Below are positions 50,200 through 61,140 of a stretch of DNA of 64,000 bases, piece by piece. Below the pieces are notes generated by a model, which was given only the letters and a program-made list of their open reading frames with translations, did not search any database and was not told the origin of the DNA. The position numbers and the translations under genes are program-made. Position 1 is the first letter of the stretch. Each line of letters begins with the position of its first letter. Origin of the DNA: an uncultured Flavobacteriaceae bacterium (GTDB lineage Bacteria; Bacteroidota; Bacteroidia; Flavobacteriales; Flavobacteriaceae); contig CANKZQ010000001.1 in NCBI GenBank assembly GCA_947488345.1, positions 486,501-550,500 on the forward strand. The letters are read 5' to 3'.

Positions 50200-51732
50200 T
50201 TATTCCCATTCGATTGTTGCAGGGGGTTTAGAACTGATATCATATACAACTCTGTTGACCCCTTTTACATTATTTATAATTCTATTCGATGTTTCTTGTA
50301 AAAACTCATATGGTAAATTCACCCAATCAGCAGTCATACCATCAGTTGAAGAAACGGCTCTCAAAGCTACAACTTTTTCATAAGTTCTCTCGTCACCCAT
50401 TACGCCTACAGAATTCACTGGCAACAACATTGCTCCAGCCTGCCAAACATCATTATATAAATTCCACTTCTTTAATCCTTCAACAAATACAGCATCTACC
50501 TCTTGTAAAATTCGTACTTTTTCAGCGGTTACGTCCCCTAAAATACGAATTCCAAGTCCGGGCCCTGGAAAAGGGTGCCTGCCCAACAATTCAGCATCAA
50601 TTCCCATTGATTTTCCAACTCTACGCACCTCATCTTTAAAAATCATCCGTAAAGGTTCTACAATTTTCAACTTCATAAAATCAGGTAATCCACCTACATT
50701 ATGATGACTTTTTATTGTTGCTGAAGGGCCTCCTGTCACAGAAACCGATTCAATTACATCGGGATAAATAGTACCTTGCCCTAACCATACCACATCTTTT
50801 ATTTTATGTGCTTCATCATCAAATACTTCAATAAAAGTATTTCCTATAGCTTTCCGTTTTTGTTCAGGATCAGCAATTCCTTCAAGAGCTTTCAAAAAAC
50901 GTGCCGAAGCATCTACACCTTTAACGTTCAAGCCCATTCCTTTGTATTGTTCTAATACACTTTGAAACTCATTTTTACGTAATAAGCCGTTATTCACAAA
51001 AATACAATATAGATTTTTGCCAATGGCCTTGTCTAACAACACTGCTGCTACCGTAGAGTCAACGCCTCCAGACAGACCTAATACAACTTTGTCATCACCT
51101 ACCTGCTGCTGTAGTTTTTCTACTGTAGTATCTACGAAAGAATCGGGTGTCCAGTTCTGAGCTACACCGGCTATTTGCACTAAGAAATTTTCTAGTAATT
51201 GCTTACCATCTGTTGAGTGATATACTTCAGGATGAAACTGTATGGCATAGGTGTCTTCATCTTCAATTTTATAAGCTGCGTACTCTACATCATGTGTACT
51301 GGCAATTTTCTTATAGTGATCTGGTAAAGCTAAAATGGTATCCGAATGACTCATCCAGACTTGGCTTCCTTGCTTAATATTCTTAAACAAGGCATTTTCA
51401 CTTTCAATAAAAGATAAATTTGCTCTCCCATATTCTCTTGTATTCGATGCACCCACTTTACCGTCAAAAAAATGCACTAAGTACTGTGCTCCATAGCAGA
51501 CACCGAGTAATGGCTTGTGCCCTTTAATTTTTGATAAATCTGGTTGGGGAGCAATGTCACTATTTACAGAATGTGGGCTTCCTGATAAAATAACAGCCTT
51601 AAAATCATCAGCATCAAATTTGTCGCTGTTATAAGGGTGAATTTCACAATAAATGTTGAGTTCTCTAATACGGCGAGCAATCAATTGAGTGAATTGCGAT
51701 CCGAAATCTAAAATAAGTACCTTTTCTTGCAT
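50200..51732 (-). CDS. guaA: GMP synthase (glutamine-hydrolysing)
   Basis: 510 residues from the ATG at 51732; a TTG at 51738 in the same frame overlaps the -7 box. The class I amidotransferase domain (about 1-190) has the Cys nucleophile C79 (GVCYGAQ) and the His/Glu (FHPEVYH). The ATP-pyrophosphatase domain carries the PP-loop LSGGVDST (about 223-230), and the dimer domain has [15 protein letters not shown]. It converts XMP to GMP in purine synthesis. Its promoter box is only 3 bases from the ATG. Confidence 0.97.
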   Translation of the reverse strand: MQEKVLILDFGSQFTQLIARRIRELNIYCEIHPYNSDKFDADDFKAVILSGSPHSVNSDIAPQPDLSKIKGHKPLLGVCYGAQYLVHFFDGKVGASNTREYGRANLSFIESENALFKNIKQGSQVWMSHSDTILALPDHYKKIASTHDVEYAAYKIEDEDTYAIQFHPEVYHSTDGKQLLENFLVQIAGVAQNWTPDSFVDTTVEKLQQQVGDDKVVLGLSGGVDSTVAAVLLDKAIGKNLYCIFVNNGLLRKNEFQSVLEQYKGMGLNVKGVDASARFLKALEGIADPEQKRKAIGNTFIEVFDDEAHKIKDVVWLGQGTIYPDVIESVSVTGGPSATIKSHHNVGGLPDFMKLKIVEPLRMIFKDEVRRVGKSMGIDAELLGRHPFPGPGLGIRILGDVTAEKVRILQEVDAVFVEGLKKWNLYNDVWQAGAMLLPVNSVGVMGDERTYEKVVALRAVSSTDGMTADWVNLPYEFLQETSNRIINNVKGVNRVVYDISSKPPATIEWE

Positions 51733-51735
51733 TTG

Positions 51736-51743
51736 CAAAAGTA
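51736..51743 (-). promoter_or_regulatory. -7 box abutting guaA
   Basis: TACTTTTG on the minus strand, exact TAnnTTTG, then CAA and the ATG at 51732. The transcript would start at or inside the start codon. No clear -33 box. Confidence 0.45.
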
Positions 51744-51784
51744 AAATTTAATTAAGAATTCACATACGATTTTCAACTAATTTT

Positions 51785-52639
51785 TTACAAAAAAACTTTC
51801 GACGCCTCCAGGTAAGCGCTCTCAAAGTGAGTGGTATCTACACCGATGTCTATTGCTTCTTCGTGAAAATAATCAAGTAATTTTTCGGTGGGCATATTTC
51901 CTGTTAATTCATCTTTCGCCATCGGGCAACCCCCATAGCCCTTGATGGCTCCATCGAAACGAAAACAACCCGAAGTATATGCGGCATCAACTTTTTCTCT
52001 CCAAGTTGTAGGCGTTGTATGTAAATGAGCACCAAACTCAATATTTGGATACTGTGGAATTAAATTAGAAAACAAATAAGAAATGATATCTGGAGTAGAA
52101 CTTCCAATGGTATCAGATAACGAAAGTATCTTAACCCCCATCTTGGCTAACTTTTCTGTCCAATTAGCCACAATATCGACATTCCAAGGGTCACCATACG
52201 GATTTCCAAAACCCATTGATAAATATGCAACCACCTCTTTGTTGGTCTTAATAGCTATATTTAATATTTCATCAAGTGTCACAATAGATTCGGCTATTGT
52301 CTTGCTCGTATTACGCATTTGGAAGTTTTCTGAAATAGAAAAGGGATATCCCAAATAATCTATCTCATCAAATTGGGCAGCATCATTTGCACCACGTATA
52401 TTCGCGATAATGGCGAGTAATTTACTTCTTGACGTTGACAATTCTAATTGCCCGAGTACAGCGGCCGTATCTCTCATTTGCGGAATTGCCTTTGGGGAAA
52501 CAAAACTACCAAAATCGATGGTATCGAAACCAACCTTTAATAATTGATTGATGTACCTCGCTTTTATTTCAGTAGAAATAAAGGGTTTGATACCTTGCAT
52601 TGCATCACGTGGACATTCTATAATTTTAACTGTACCCAT
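51785..52639 (-). CDS. Hydroxymethylglutaryl-CoA lyase
   Basis: 284 residues, HMGL-like TIM barrel. The N-terminus has VKIIECPRDAMQG with the catalytic Arg, the metal ligands lie in GAHLHTTP, and the flexible-loop Cys in GYGGCPMAKDELTGN (about 237). It splits HMG-CoA into acetoacetate and acetyl-CoA, the last step of leucine degradation. An exact TAnnTTTG box lies 9 bases before its ATG, so it has its own transcript. The acyl-CoA dehydrogenase at 6.6 kb has the isovaleryl-CoA-type active site but is not linked. Confidence 0.88.
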   Translation of the reverse strand: MGTVKIIECPRDAMQGIKPFISTEIKARYINQLLKVGFDTIDFGSFVSPKAIPQMRDTAAVLGQLELSTSRSKLLAIIANIRGANDAAQFDEIDYLGYPFSISENFQMRNTSKTIAESIVTLDEILNIAIKTNKEVVAYLSMGFGNPYGDPWNVDIVANWTEKLAKMGVKILSLSDTIGSSTPDIISYLFSNLIPQYPNIEFGAHLHTTPTTWREKVDAAYTSGCFRFDGAIKGYGGCPMAKDELTGNMPTEKLLDYFHEEAIDIGVDTTHFESAYLEASKVFL

Positions 52640-52647
52640 TTAGAATT

Positions 52648-52655
52648 CAAAGATA
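52648..52655 (-). promoter_or_regulatory. -7 box of the HMG-CoA lyase gene
   Basis: TATCTTTG on the minus strand, exact TAnnTTTG, 8 bases before the ATG at 52639. Confidence 0.5.
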
Positions 52656-52672
52656 CAATTTGAACGCACTAT

Positions 52673-53299
52673 TTAATCTGAAAATAATATAAAAATCGCA
52701 ATCCCAATAAATACGGTAATTTGAAGCCATTTTAGCACATTTCCAATGGTCGAATTCTGTCTTAATTTGGTTGATATAGCTCCAGCCAACAAAGCAATTA
52801 AAGAAAAAATCACTAATGAAACACCCATAAATACAAAGCCTAAGACAAAAAATTGACTAACCGTCGACATGGAGTCACTAAATAAAAACCCAGGAAAAAG
52901 TGCCAGAAAAAAAATGGAAACTTTAGGATTTAAAATATTCATGATAAATCCTTGACGGAATAGCTGACCTAGAGTTTTCTTTGGCCCAATTACTTCTGCA
53001 TCGACAGAAATATTTGCTTCGCTTTTAAACACTTTATAAGCTAAAAAAAACAAATAAGCCGCTCCAAAAACCTTTAATGTCAGGTATAAATTCTCATTTG
53101 ATTTAATAATCGCAGAAGCACCAAAAGCTACGAGTGACGTATGTACAATGCAACCTGAAATTAATCCTAAAACAGTTGCAAGACCATATTTTACACCATT
53201 GGTAATACTCTGAATCAGTACAAAAATATTATCCGGACCTGGAGAGATAGACAAAAGTGCCGTGGCTCCTATAAAAGAAAGTAAAATAGTCGTATCCAA
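52673..53299 (-). CDS. LysE/RhtB-family amino-acid exporter
   Basis: 208 residues, about six membrane segments. The N-terminal ISPGPDNIFVL and GLISGCIVHTSLVAFG are the conserved LysE-family stretches. The family exports amino acids or homoserine lactones. The start is TTG at 53299 (LDTTILLSFIG); no ATG is available before the conserved region. It is directly behind the terminator of gapA, so its promoter must overlap that terminator or it depends on read-through. Confidence 0.85.
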   Translation of the reverse strand: MDTTILLSFIGATALLSISPGPDNIFVLIQSITNGVKYGLATVLGLISGCIVHTSLVAFGASAIIKSNENLYLTLKVFGAAYLFFLAYKVFKSEANISVDAEVIGPKKTLGQLFRQGFIMNILNPKVSIFFLALFPGFLFSDSMSTVSQFFVLGFVFMGVSLVIFSLIALLAGAISTKLRQNSTIGNVLKWLQITVFIGIAIFILFSD

Positions 53300-53313
53300 A
53301 GAGAATGTTTTAA

Positions 53314-53342
53314 CAAAAAAATCCTGTCAATAGACAGGATTT
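53314..53342 (-). terminator. Terminator of the pfkA-gapA operon
   Basis: AAATCCTGTC (53319-53328) - AATA - GACAGGATTT (53333-53342), a perfect 10-bp stem. On the minus strand it continues into TTTTTTTG. It begins 23 bases after the gapA stop. Confidence 0.9.
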
Positions 53343-53365
53343 AAATATATACATTTAAATTGTAT

Positions 53366-55358
<1,993 letters not shown>

Positions 55359-55395
55359 ACTAAAATAAGCTTGGTAAAATTAATTATTATTATAT

Positions 55396-55403
55396 CAAAT
55401 GTA
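55396..55403 (-). promoter_or_regulatory. -7 box of pfkA-gapA
   Basis: TACATTTG on the minus strand, exact TAnnTTTG, 37 bases before the pfkA ATG at 55358. Confidence 0.5.
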
Positions 55404-55477
55404 GTTCAAAACGATAGTAATGTACGAAAACGTTATCGTACAATTTGCTATATAAACTGTATAAATTTAGTGGTATT

Positions 55478-58400
55478 TTATTGTTTAGCACTCTTAGTGC
55501 TATCCTTTTTAATTTGAGTGAAATTTAGAAGTTTCTTTTTTACTTTGAGAGAATCTTGAACCATCTTCTTTTGTTTCAATTTCTTTTTACCAAAAACTTT
55601 CTCTTTCAATTCCTTTCCGCTATCAAAATCTACGCGGTATGACAAGCCAATACCTTGTGTATATCCTTCTTCATCCGCCACCGTAAATTGTATATCATTC
55701 TGTCTATTGAACATTTTTAATCGGAAAGTTTCAGGTTCATTTAGTGGTCGTTCTAATTCAACTTCTCCAATAACACTTGCCTGCGTATTGCCCCCAACTG
55801 GCACCCCAACTTTACCATTATAACGCCATTTCTCACCAATTTTACCTTTGAAGGTAAAACCTAATTGATCGTCGGTGTTTAGTGCTGAGTTCAAATTTTG
55901 TCTATTGGCCACGTCATAGGTCACCCCGACTTGAAAAATATCCCCTTTACTCTTTAAAATATTGGAAAGTATATCCGATATTTTTTCAGATATCGTACCC
56001 GTCAAGGCTGCATTTCCATCGAAATTTAAATTCCCCTCATCTAAGTTGATAAATGAACCCGTTGTTAAGAGAGAAAAGAACTGAGTCATTTTTTTGTCCT
56101 CATCATTTAGTTTAAACGCTAATTCAGAATTCACCAATGAATTTGAATTTGGAATCTGTAAATCAAAATCAATCTCCGAATTTAATAGTTGTCCTGAAAT
56201 TTTTGCGACTAGGTCAATATCAATATCACGTGAACTTACATTATCTAACAAGGTTGCTGGATTTGCTTTCGTTCTATAAATGGCTGTAATATTATTTAAA
56301 TAAGCATCAAATGGATTACCATCCCAAATTACGGTACCTCCTGGTTGCACAATAAAATCTTTATTGACAATATTTCGAAATTCATAAATACCATTATCTA
56401 CCACAAAAACACCATCAATTTCGAATGTACCTTTGGTATTGATGGCAATAGACATGAAACCGTTACCACTACCTCGCAAAATACTACCGGTATTTTTATC
56501 AACTACGATTTCAGCGATTGCATCTTTGGTAACTTCAAGATCGAAGTTTAACGTCAAACCCTTGACTTGATCGAAAACAATTTCTTCAAATTTATTTTCG
56601 TCAACTCCTTTTTTAGTCTTTGTGATAAAATTGATCAATTTAGAATCGCCGACCGTACTTACATCACTTAAGGGAATGATAAATTCTGTTCCTTTTTTAG
56701 TAGTTGCGGTAGCATCAATAACAAGAGCATCAGTATATCCTTTGATACTAGCATTGGCCTTCTCACCATTCACATCGCTCCCAATAAAAATGGTACCATA
56801 ATAGGGTATATCCTCATTTTCGGTCGTATTCAATACTAAGAAATTATCTGTATTCACTTTTAAATCAAGATACCAATCTGTAAATCTGTTATGAGAGATA
56901 TCGCCAAGTAATATAGCTTCGGTATCGTGCACGGCATCAACCAACGTTGTTGGTAAAAAACGAAAGCGTTGTTTACTTAAGGCTATCTTAGAAACTCCTA
57001 TAAAATCGTAGTCTACGTTTAAGTAAGGGATTGCAATTCCCCCATTGTTAAGCTCTAAATTTCCATCAAAATCTGGGTTGCGCAGTAAACCTGTGATCAC
57101 GCCTTGACCTGAAACATCTCCTCGAATATTATCAATTACTCCTTTCCCTAAAGGATTGAAAGGTTCTAAAGAATACTCATTCAAACTAAAGTTCGCAAAT
57201 ACGGTAGGGTTTTTGGCCTCAAAATCAATTTCTCCTCTCGCTTCAATACTTTTAATCTTTTCATTCTGCAGAGAGACATCAATAATATATTTCTGTAATG
57301 AATTATCACCTAATGCATTCACGATCAAATCGCCCTGATTGATATCATTAAAATGTAAATCATTCACGATCAAATCGGCCAAAGGTAAAGGGGTTCCTTT
57401 TATCTGCTTATAATTTATAAACCCATTTACCAGTCCTTTGATATCCAGACTATCTACTTTTGGTGTAATTCCTTCGAGCTTTACATTCTTTAAATTTAGG
57501 GTAACATCCTTATCATTTTTACCAGTAAAAACACCTGCAAAATCTATTTCTTGGTCTTTAGAAACGACATGAATTTTATCAAATGCGAAGGTTCGGAACT
57601 GCTCATCAAAGACGACCTTATTTTGTCTATTATTTGAGGGGTTTACTAACCAATCATTGTTTTTAAATTGAATATTTGACTTTTTTAAACCTACTACTGA
57701 TTTATTATTTTCATTCAAGGTATGATAAAAACTTAGATCGAATTTTTCATTCAATTTTCTTCCGCCTACAAAATCAGTTCTGAAGAAAAGGGTATCATTC
57801 AGTGTTACATTTACCAAATTTAAATCGGCAATATTATAGTATTTCGTGTTGACGTTTCCGATACTCAATAGCGTATTATATAAGGGGTTTTTATTATCAA
57901 TTTGTAGTCTAATATTCTTTGCTATATTTTTATACGCCTCTACCTGCGGGGATTTGAAGGTGAGTTCAAATCTTTCATTATCGGCTTTTATTTTACCTTT
58001 TATGGAGGTATTGGATCCTAATTTTACTTCTGGAAAAAAGATCTCTATAATTTTATTATAAATTTTAAAATTAAAATCTAAAAATTGACCTGATGTTACC
58101 TTTTCAGGTTCAAAATCGGTATAGATACTTCCTAGGGAATTTCGAGCTAAGGTCTCTAACTCTTTAAATTTAAACCGACCTTTTAAGGTACCCTCTACAA
58201 TATCTGGCGAGTTGACTTTAATAACTCTTGTTGTGTCAATAAATCTTGAATTGATATTAAAGTCGGTAAAGTAATAATTGTCATTTTGATTGGTATACGA
58301 TGCATTTCTAAAGACAACAGCACCCGACATATTATCTAATGTATTTCCCTGAAGGTTGATATCCATTTTTCCTTTTAGGATTGCTTTTTCATCTCTTTTA

Positions 58401-59944
58401 AACAAGTTTAATTTATTAAACTCAGCATACGCGACATCTGCACTAAAGTTAAATCTATAAACTGCTGAAGATAGATCCGCCAATCCTCTAAACTTCATTT
58501 TTAAATGCTCATCATTTGCGATCAACTCTCCATTAAACAGCTGATTTTCGAACACTCCATTCACATCAATATTACTGTACGTATACCCTTTGTATTGATG
58601 TTTTGAGACATTTCCGTTTACCTTTGTTTTCAAGGTTTCTAATGTAAAACCTTTTCCTTTAACATCAGCAATTAACGAAAGTTTTCCAACAAGACTATCA
58701 TTAATCATTTTACCCAATTCTACATCGATAAACTCTACTTTTCCTTCATAATTTGCATTATCTATATCGTCTATATTTGTGAGCTTTAAATCGGTAAGCG
58801 TGGTACCTAATGTACTGGTCATTTCTAACTTAGCATCTACCGTTTCATTTGTTACAAATGAATTTCCTCTAATCGAAAACCTTCCGAATCTCTCAAATGA
58901 AGAAGGCAATGTTTTCCCTAAAATATTGGGCAATAATAACTTTAAGTTTTGGTAGTTTGATGATAGGCTGCTGATTTGAGCGCTTAAAGAAAACCCGTTC
59001 TCATTATTTACTGCATTCTTAAAATGAAAGGTACCATTGATGATGGAGTTTCTATTCGATTGTAATCTTAATTGATTCAACTTGAAGTCGTTCAACGTAC
59101 CCGTGAGGTTGGTCGTGAAGTGTATAATATCATTCTTTCCAAACTCATTATAAAATTTATTTAAATCACTCAAACTAACAGATGATTTATCAAAATTTGC
59201 AACTATTTGTACTTTATTATTAAAATCGGATAGCTTACCATTCTTATATTTAAATAGGATGTCACCGTTTAGTAAAGAGCCCTTTGTTTTTAACCTCGTT
59301 TTACTCAAGGTCATATTTTCTTTTGTATATGCAAAATCGGTTGTTAGATCTTCAACGGCAATTCCATGATTTTCATCAAATGCTAAACCACGAACTTTTG
59401 CATACACATTGGGTCCTTCAATTTTAAAATCTTCTATAGTGCCCTTCATATTTCTATAAAACGCCAAGGGAGTTTGCCTTTTATTCTTATCGTACAATAC
59501 ATATCTCGCGTTAGATAAGTTCAATTGAGAAGACGTTAGCAAGAAAGGAGGTGTTTCTGAAGGTCTCTCTTCTGTAGAATCAAACTTTTCGACGAAAATG
59601 CTCAAATTATCATTGCGTTCTCCTTCATAGGTTACCATATTTAAAATTAAACCGTCCATATCGACAGTGCCTAATTCTAATTTATTATCAAGAATATTCT
59701 TATAACTAAAGATAGAAGTTGTTAAGTTATCAATATAAATTAACGAATCTTTATGATGATCTCTAATATCGATTTGTTTCAATTTGACATTCCCTAAAAA
59801 GGATAGGTCAACTTTTTTAACGACGATATTCGTACCATAGGTTTTGTTTAACTTATTGGTGGCAATGGTTCCTAAATAAGTCTGTACAACCGAAAGACGT
59901 AATAAAACAACACTTATAAGCAGAAAAAGTGCTAGACATAGCAC
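55478..59944 (-). CDS. TamB-type translocation/assembly protein (DUF490)
   Basis: 1488 residues or more. One N-terminal membrane segment (about 1-18), then a very long beta-rich repeat region, and a C-terminal DUF490 domain (about 1000-1420: GTFEIDGVFVVDNGIYEFRN, GGTVIWDGNPFDAYLN), ending in a basic tail. Such proteins bridge inner and outer membrane and move phospholipid or assist barrel insertion. The frame is open upstream of the GTG at 59944 to a stop at 60001-60003 without any ATG. The extension encodes a basic stretch (SIKRAKKITKRV) that suits the start of a membrane anchor, so the true start may be a rare ATA or ATT codon. Confidence 0.88.
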   Translation of the reverse strand: MLCLALFLLISVVLLRLSVVQTYLGTIATNKLNKTYGTNIVVKKVDLSFLGNVKLKQIDIRDHHKDSLIYIDNLTTSIFSYKNILDNKLELGTVDMDGLILNMVTYEGERNDNLSIFVEKFDSTEERPSETPPFLLTSSQLNLSNARYVLYDKNKRQTPLAFYRNMKGTIEDFKIEGPNVYAKVRGLAFDENHGIAVEDLTTDFAYTKENMTLSKTRLKTKGSLLNGDILFKYKNGKLSDFNNKVQIVANFDKSSVSLSDLNKFYNEFGKNDIIHFTTNLTGTLNDFKLNQLRLQSNRNSIINGTFHFKNAVNNENGFSLSAQISSLSSNYQNLKLLLPNILGKTLPSSFERFGRFSIRGNSFVTNETVDAKLEMTSTLGTTLTDLKLTNIDDIDNANYEGKVEFIDVELGKMINDSLVGKLSLIADVKGKGFTLETLKTKVNGNVSKHQYKGYTYSNIDVNGVFENQLFNGELIANDEHLKMKFRGLADLSSAVYRFNFSADVAYAEFNKLNLFKRDEKAILKGKMDINLQGNTLDNMSGAVVFRNASYTNQNDNYYFTDFNINSRFIDTTRVIKVNSPDIVEGTLKGRFKFKELETLARNSLGSIYTDFEPEKVTSGQFLDFNFKIYNKIIEIFFPEVKLGSNTSIKGKIKADNERFELTFKSPQVEAYKNIAKNIRLQIDNKNPLYNTLLSIGNVNTKYYNIADLNLVNVTLNDTLFFRTDFVGGRKLNEKFDLSFYHTLNENNKSVVGLKKSNIQFKNNDWLVNPSNNRQNKVVFDEQFRTFAFDKIHVVSKDQEIDFAGVFTGKNDKDVTLNLKNVKLEGITPKVDSLDIKGLVNGFINYKQIKGTPLPLADLIVNDLHFNDINQGDLIVNALGDNSLQKYIIDVSLQNEKIKSIEARGEIDFEAKNPTVFANFSLNEYSLEPFNPLGKGVIDNIRGDVSGQGVITGLLRNPDFDGNLELNNGGIAIPYLNVDYDFIGVSKIALSKQRFRFLPTTLVDAVHDTEAILLGDISHNRFTDWYLDLKVNTDNFLVLNTTENEDIPYYGTIFIGSDVNGEKANASIKGYTDALVIDATATTKKGTEFIIPLSDVSTVGDSKLINFITKTKKGVDENKFEEIVFDQVKGLTLNFDLEVTKDAIAEIVVDKNTGSILRGSGNGFMSIAINTKGTFEIDGVFVVDNGIYEFRNIVNKDFIVQPGGTVIWDGNPFDAYLNNITAIYRTKANPATLLDNVSSRDIDIDLVAKISGQLLNSEIDFDLQIPNSNSLVNSELAFKLNDEDKKMTQFFSLLTTGSFINLDEGNLNFDGNAALTGTISEKISDILSNILKSKGDIFQVGVTYDVANRQNLNSALNTDDQLGFTFKGKIGEKWRYNGKVGVPVGGNTQASVIGEVELERPLNEPETFRLKMFNRQNDIQFTVADEEGYTQGIGLSYRVDFDSGKELKEKVFGKKKLKQKKMVQDSLKVKKKLLNFTQIKKDSTKSAKQ

Positions 59945-60025
59945 GACTCTTTTGGTTATTTTTTTTGCTCTTTTGATAGAATTATTTATTATAAATTTGC
60001 AACTTTAAAAGTACACATTTTATAA

Positions 60026-60047
60026 GCACAATTTTTGTGCCTTTTTT
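60026..60047 (+). other. Terminator-like hairpin in the tsaD leader
   Basis: GCACAA (60026-60031) - TTT - TTGTGC (60035-60040) then CTTTTTT. It lies 9 bases before the ATG at 60056, with no plus-strand gene upstream. Either a binding palindrome in the tamB-tsaD divergent region, or an attenuator. Confidence 0.4.
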
Positions 60048-60055
60048 CATATTTA

Positions 60056-61087
60056 ATGAACAAAAAAACAATATACATATTAGCCATAGAGTCTTCTTGC
60101 GATGATACGAGTGTTGCTGTATTAGCAAACGACGTCGTTCTATCAAATGTTGTGGCGAATCAAGAGATTCATTCGAAATACGGAGGTGTCGTTCCTGAAT
60201 TGGCCTCTAGGGCCCATCAACAAAATATCGTTCCTGTTGTTCAACAAGCTCTTGTTCAGGCTAATATTGAAAAAAAAGACCTCAGTGCTATTGCATTTAC
60301 GCGTGGTCCTGGATTGATGGGTTCGCTTCTTGTTGGCACTTCTTTTGCGAAGTCAATGGCCTTAGCGCTCAATATCCCGTTAATATCGGTCAACCATATG
60401 CAGGCACATATCTTAGCTCATTTTATAAAAGACGAAGCTCAAAAAAAACCTGAATTTCCGTTTATTTGCCTGACTATTAGCGGTGGACACACGCAACTAA
60501 TTCGTGTAAATGATTATTTTTCTATGGAAATTCTAGGAGAAACGATTGATGATGCTGTAGGGGAAGCCTTTGACAAGTCAGCAAAAATTTTAGGATTGCC
60601 GTATCCGGGAGGACCTTTTGTAGATAAGAATGCGCAGCTTGGAGACCCGACAGCTTTTGAGTTTCCAAAACCCAAAACGAAAAATGAATTGGATTTTAGC
60701 TTTAGCGGATTAAAAACGTCGATTCTATATTTCATTCGAAAAAAGGAAAAAGAGAACCCTAACTTTATCAAAGAGAACTTGCTCGATATTTGCGCTTCTA
60801 TTCAGCAAACGATTATCGACATTCTACTTATAAAATTAAAAAAAGCAGTTAAGAAAACTGGAATTACCTCAATTGCTATTGCCGGGGGAGTATCTGCAAA
60901 TTCAGGTATTAGAAAAACGCTGATTGATGCAGAAAAAAAATACCAATGGCAAACCTATATTCCTAAGTTCGAATATACCACAGATAATGCTGCTATGATT
61001 GGTATCACTGCTTATTATAAATATTTGAATGCAAATTTTGAAACAACTGCCGTTTCCGCGAAAGCGAGAATGACCGTTTTAGAATAA
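60056..61087 (+). CDS. tsaD: tRNA N6-adenosine threonylcarbamoyltransferase TsaD
   Basis: 343 residues from the ATG at 60056; an upstream ATG at 60035 overlaps the leader hairpin. ASKHA fold with YILAIESSCDDTS at the N-terminus, the metal-binding NHMQAHILAH (about 110), PFICLTISGGHTQL, and GGVSANSGIR near the end. It transfers the threonylcarbamoyl group from the adenylate made by TsaC (gene at 22.6 kb) to A37 of tRNA. Divergent from tamB. It ends at a hairpin that also terminates the convergent gene. Confidence 0.96.
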   Translation: MNKKTIYILAIESSCDDTSVAVLANDVVLSNVVANQEIHSKYGGVVPELASRAHQQNIVPVVQQALVQANIEKKDLSAIAFTRGPGLMGSLLVGTSFAKSMALALNIPLISVNHMQAHILAHFIKDEAQKKPEFPFICLTISGGHTQLIRVNDYFSMEILGETIDDAVGEAFDKSAKILGLPYPGGPFVDKNAQLGDPTAFEFPKPKTKNELDFSFSGLKTSILYFIRKKEKENPNFIKENLLDICASIQQTIIDILLIKLKKAVKKTGITSIAIAGGVSANSGIRKTLIDAEKKYQWQTYIPKFEYTTDNAAMIGITAYYKYLNANFETTAVSAKARMTVLE

Positions 61088-61118
61088 AAAAATCCGCTAC
61101 CTCTAAAAGCAACGGATT
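61087..61118 (-). terminator. Bidirectional terminator between tsaD and the AOS gene
   Basis: AATCCG (61091-61096) / CGGATT (61113-61118); on the minus strand it is followed by TTTTTTTATTC, on the plus strand by CTTAAAATT. The minus direction has the stronger T-tract. Confidence 0.7.
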
Positions 61119-61140
61119 CTTAAAATTATTGAATTCAAGT

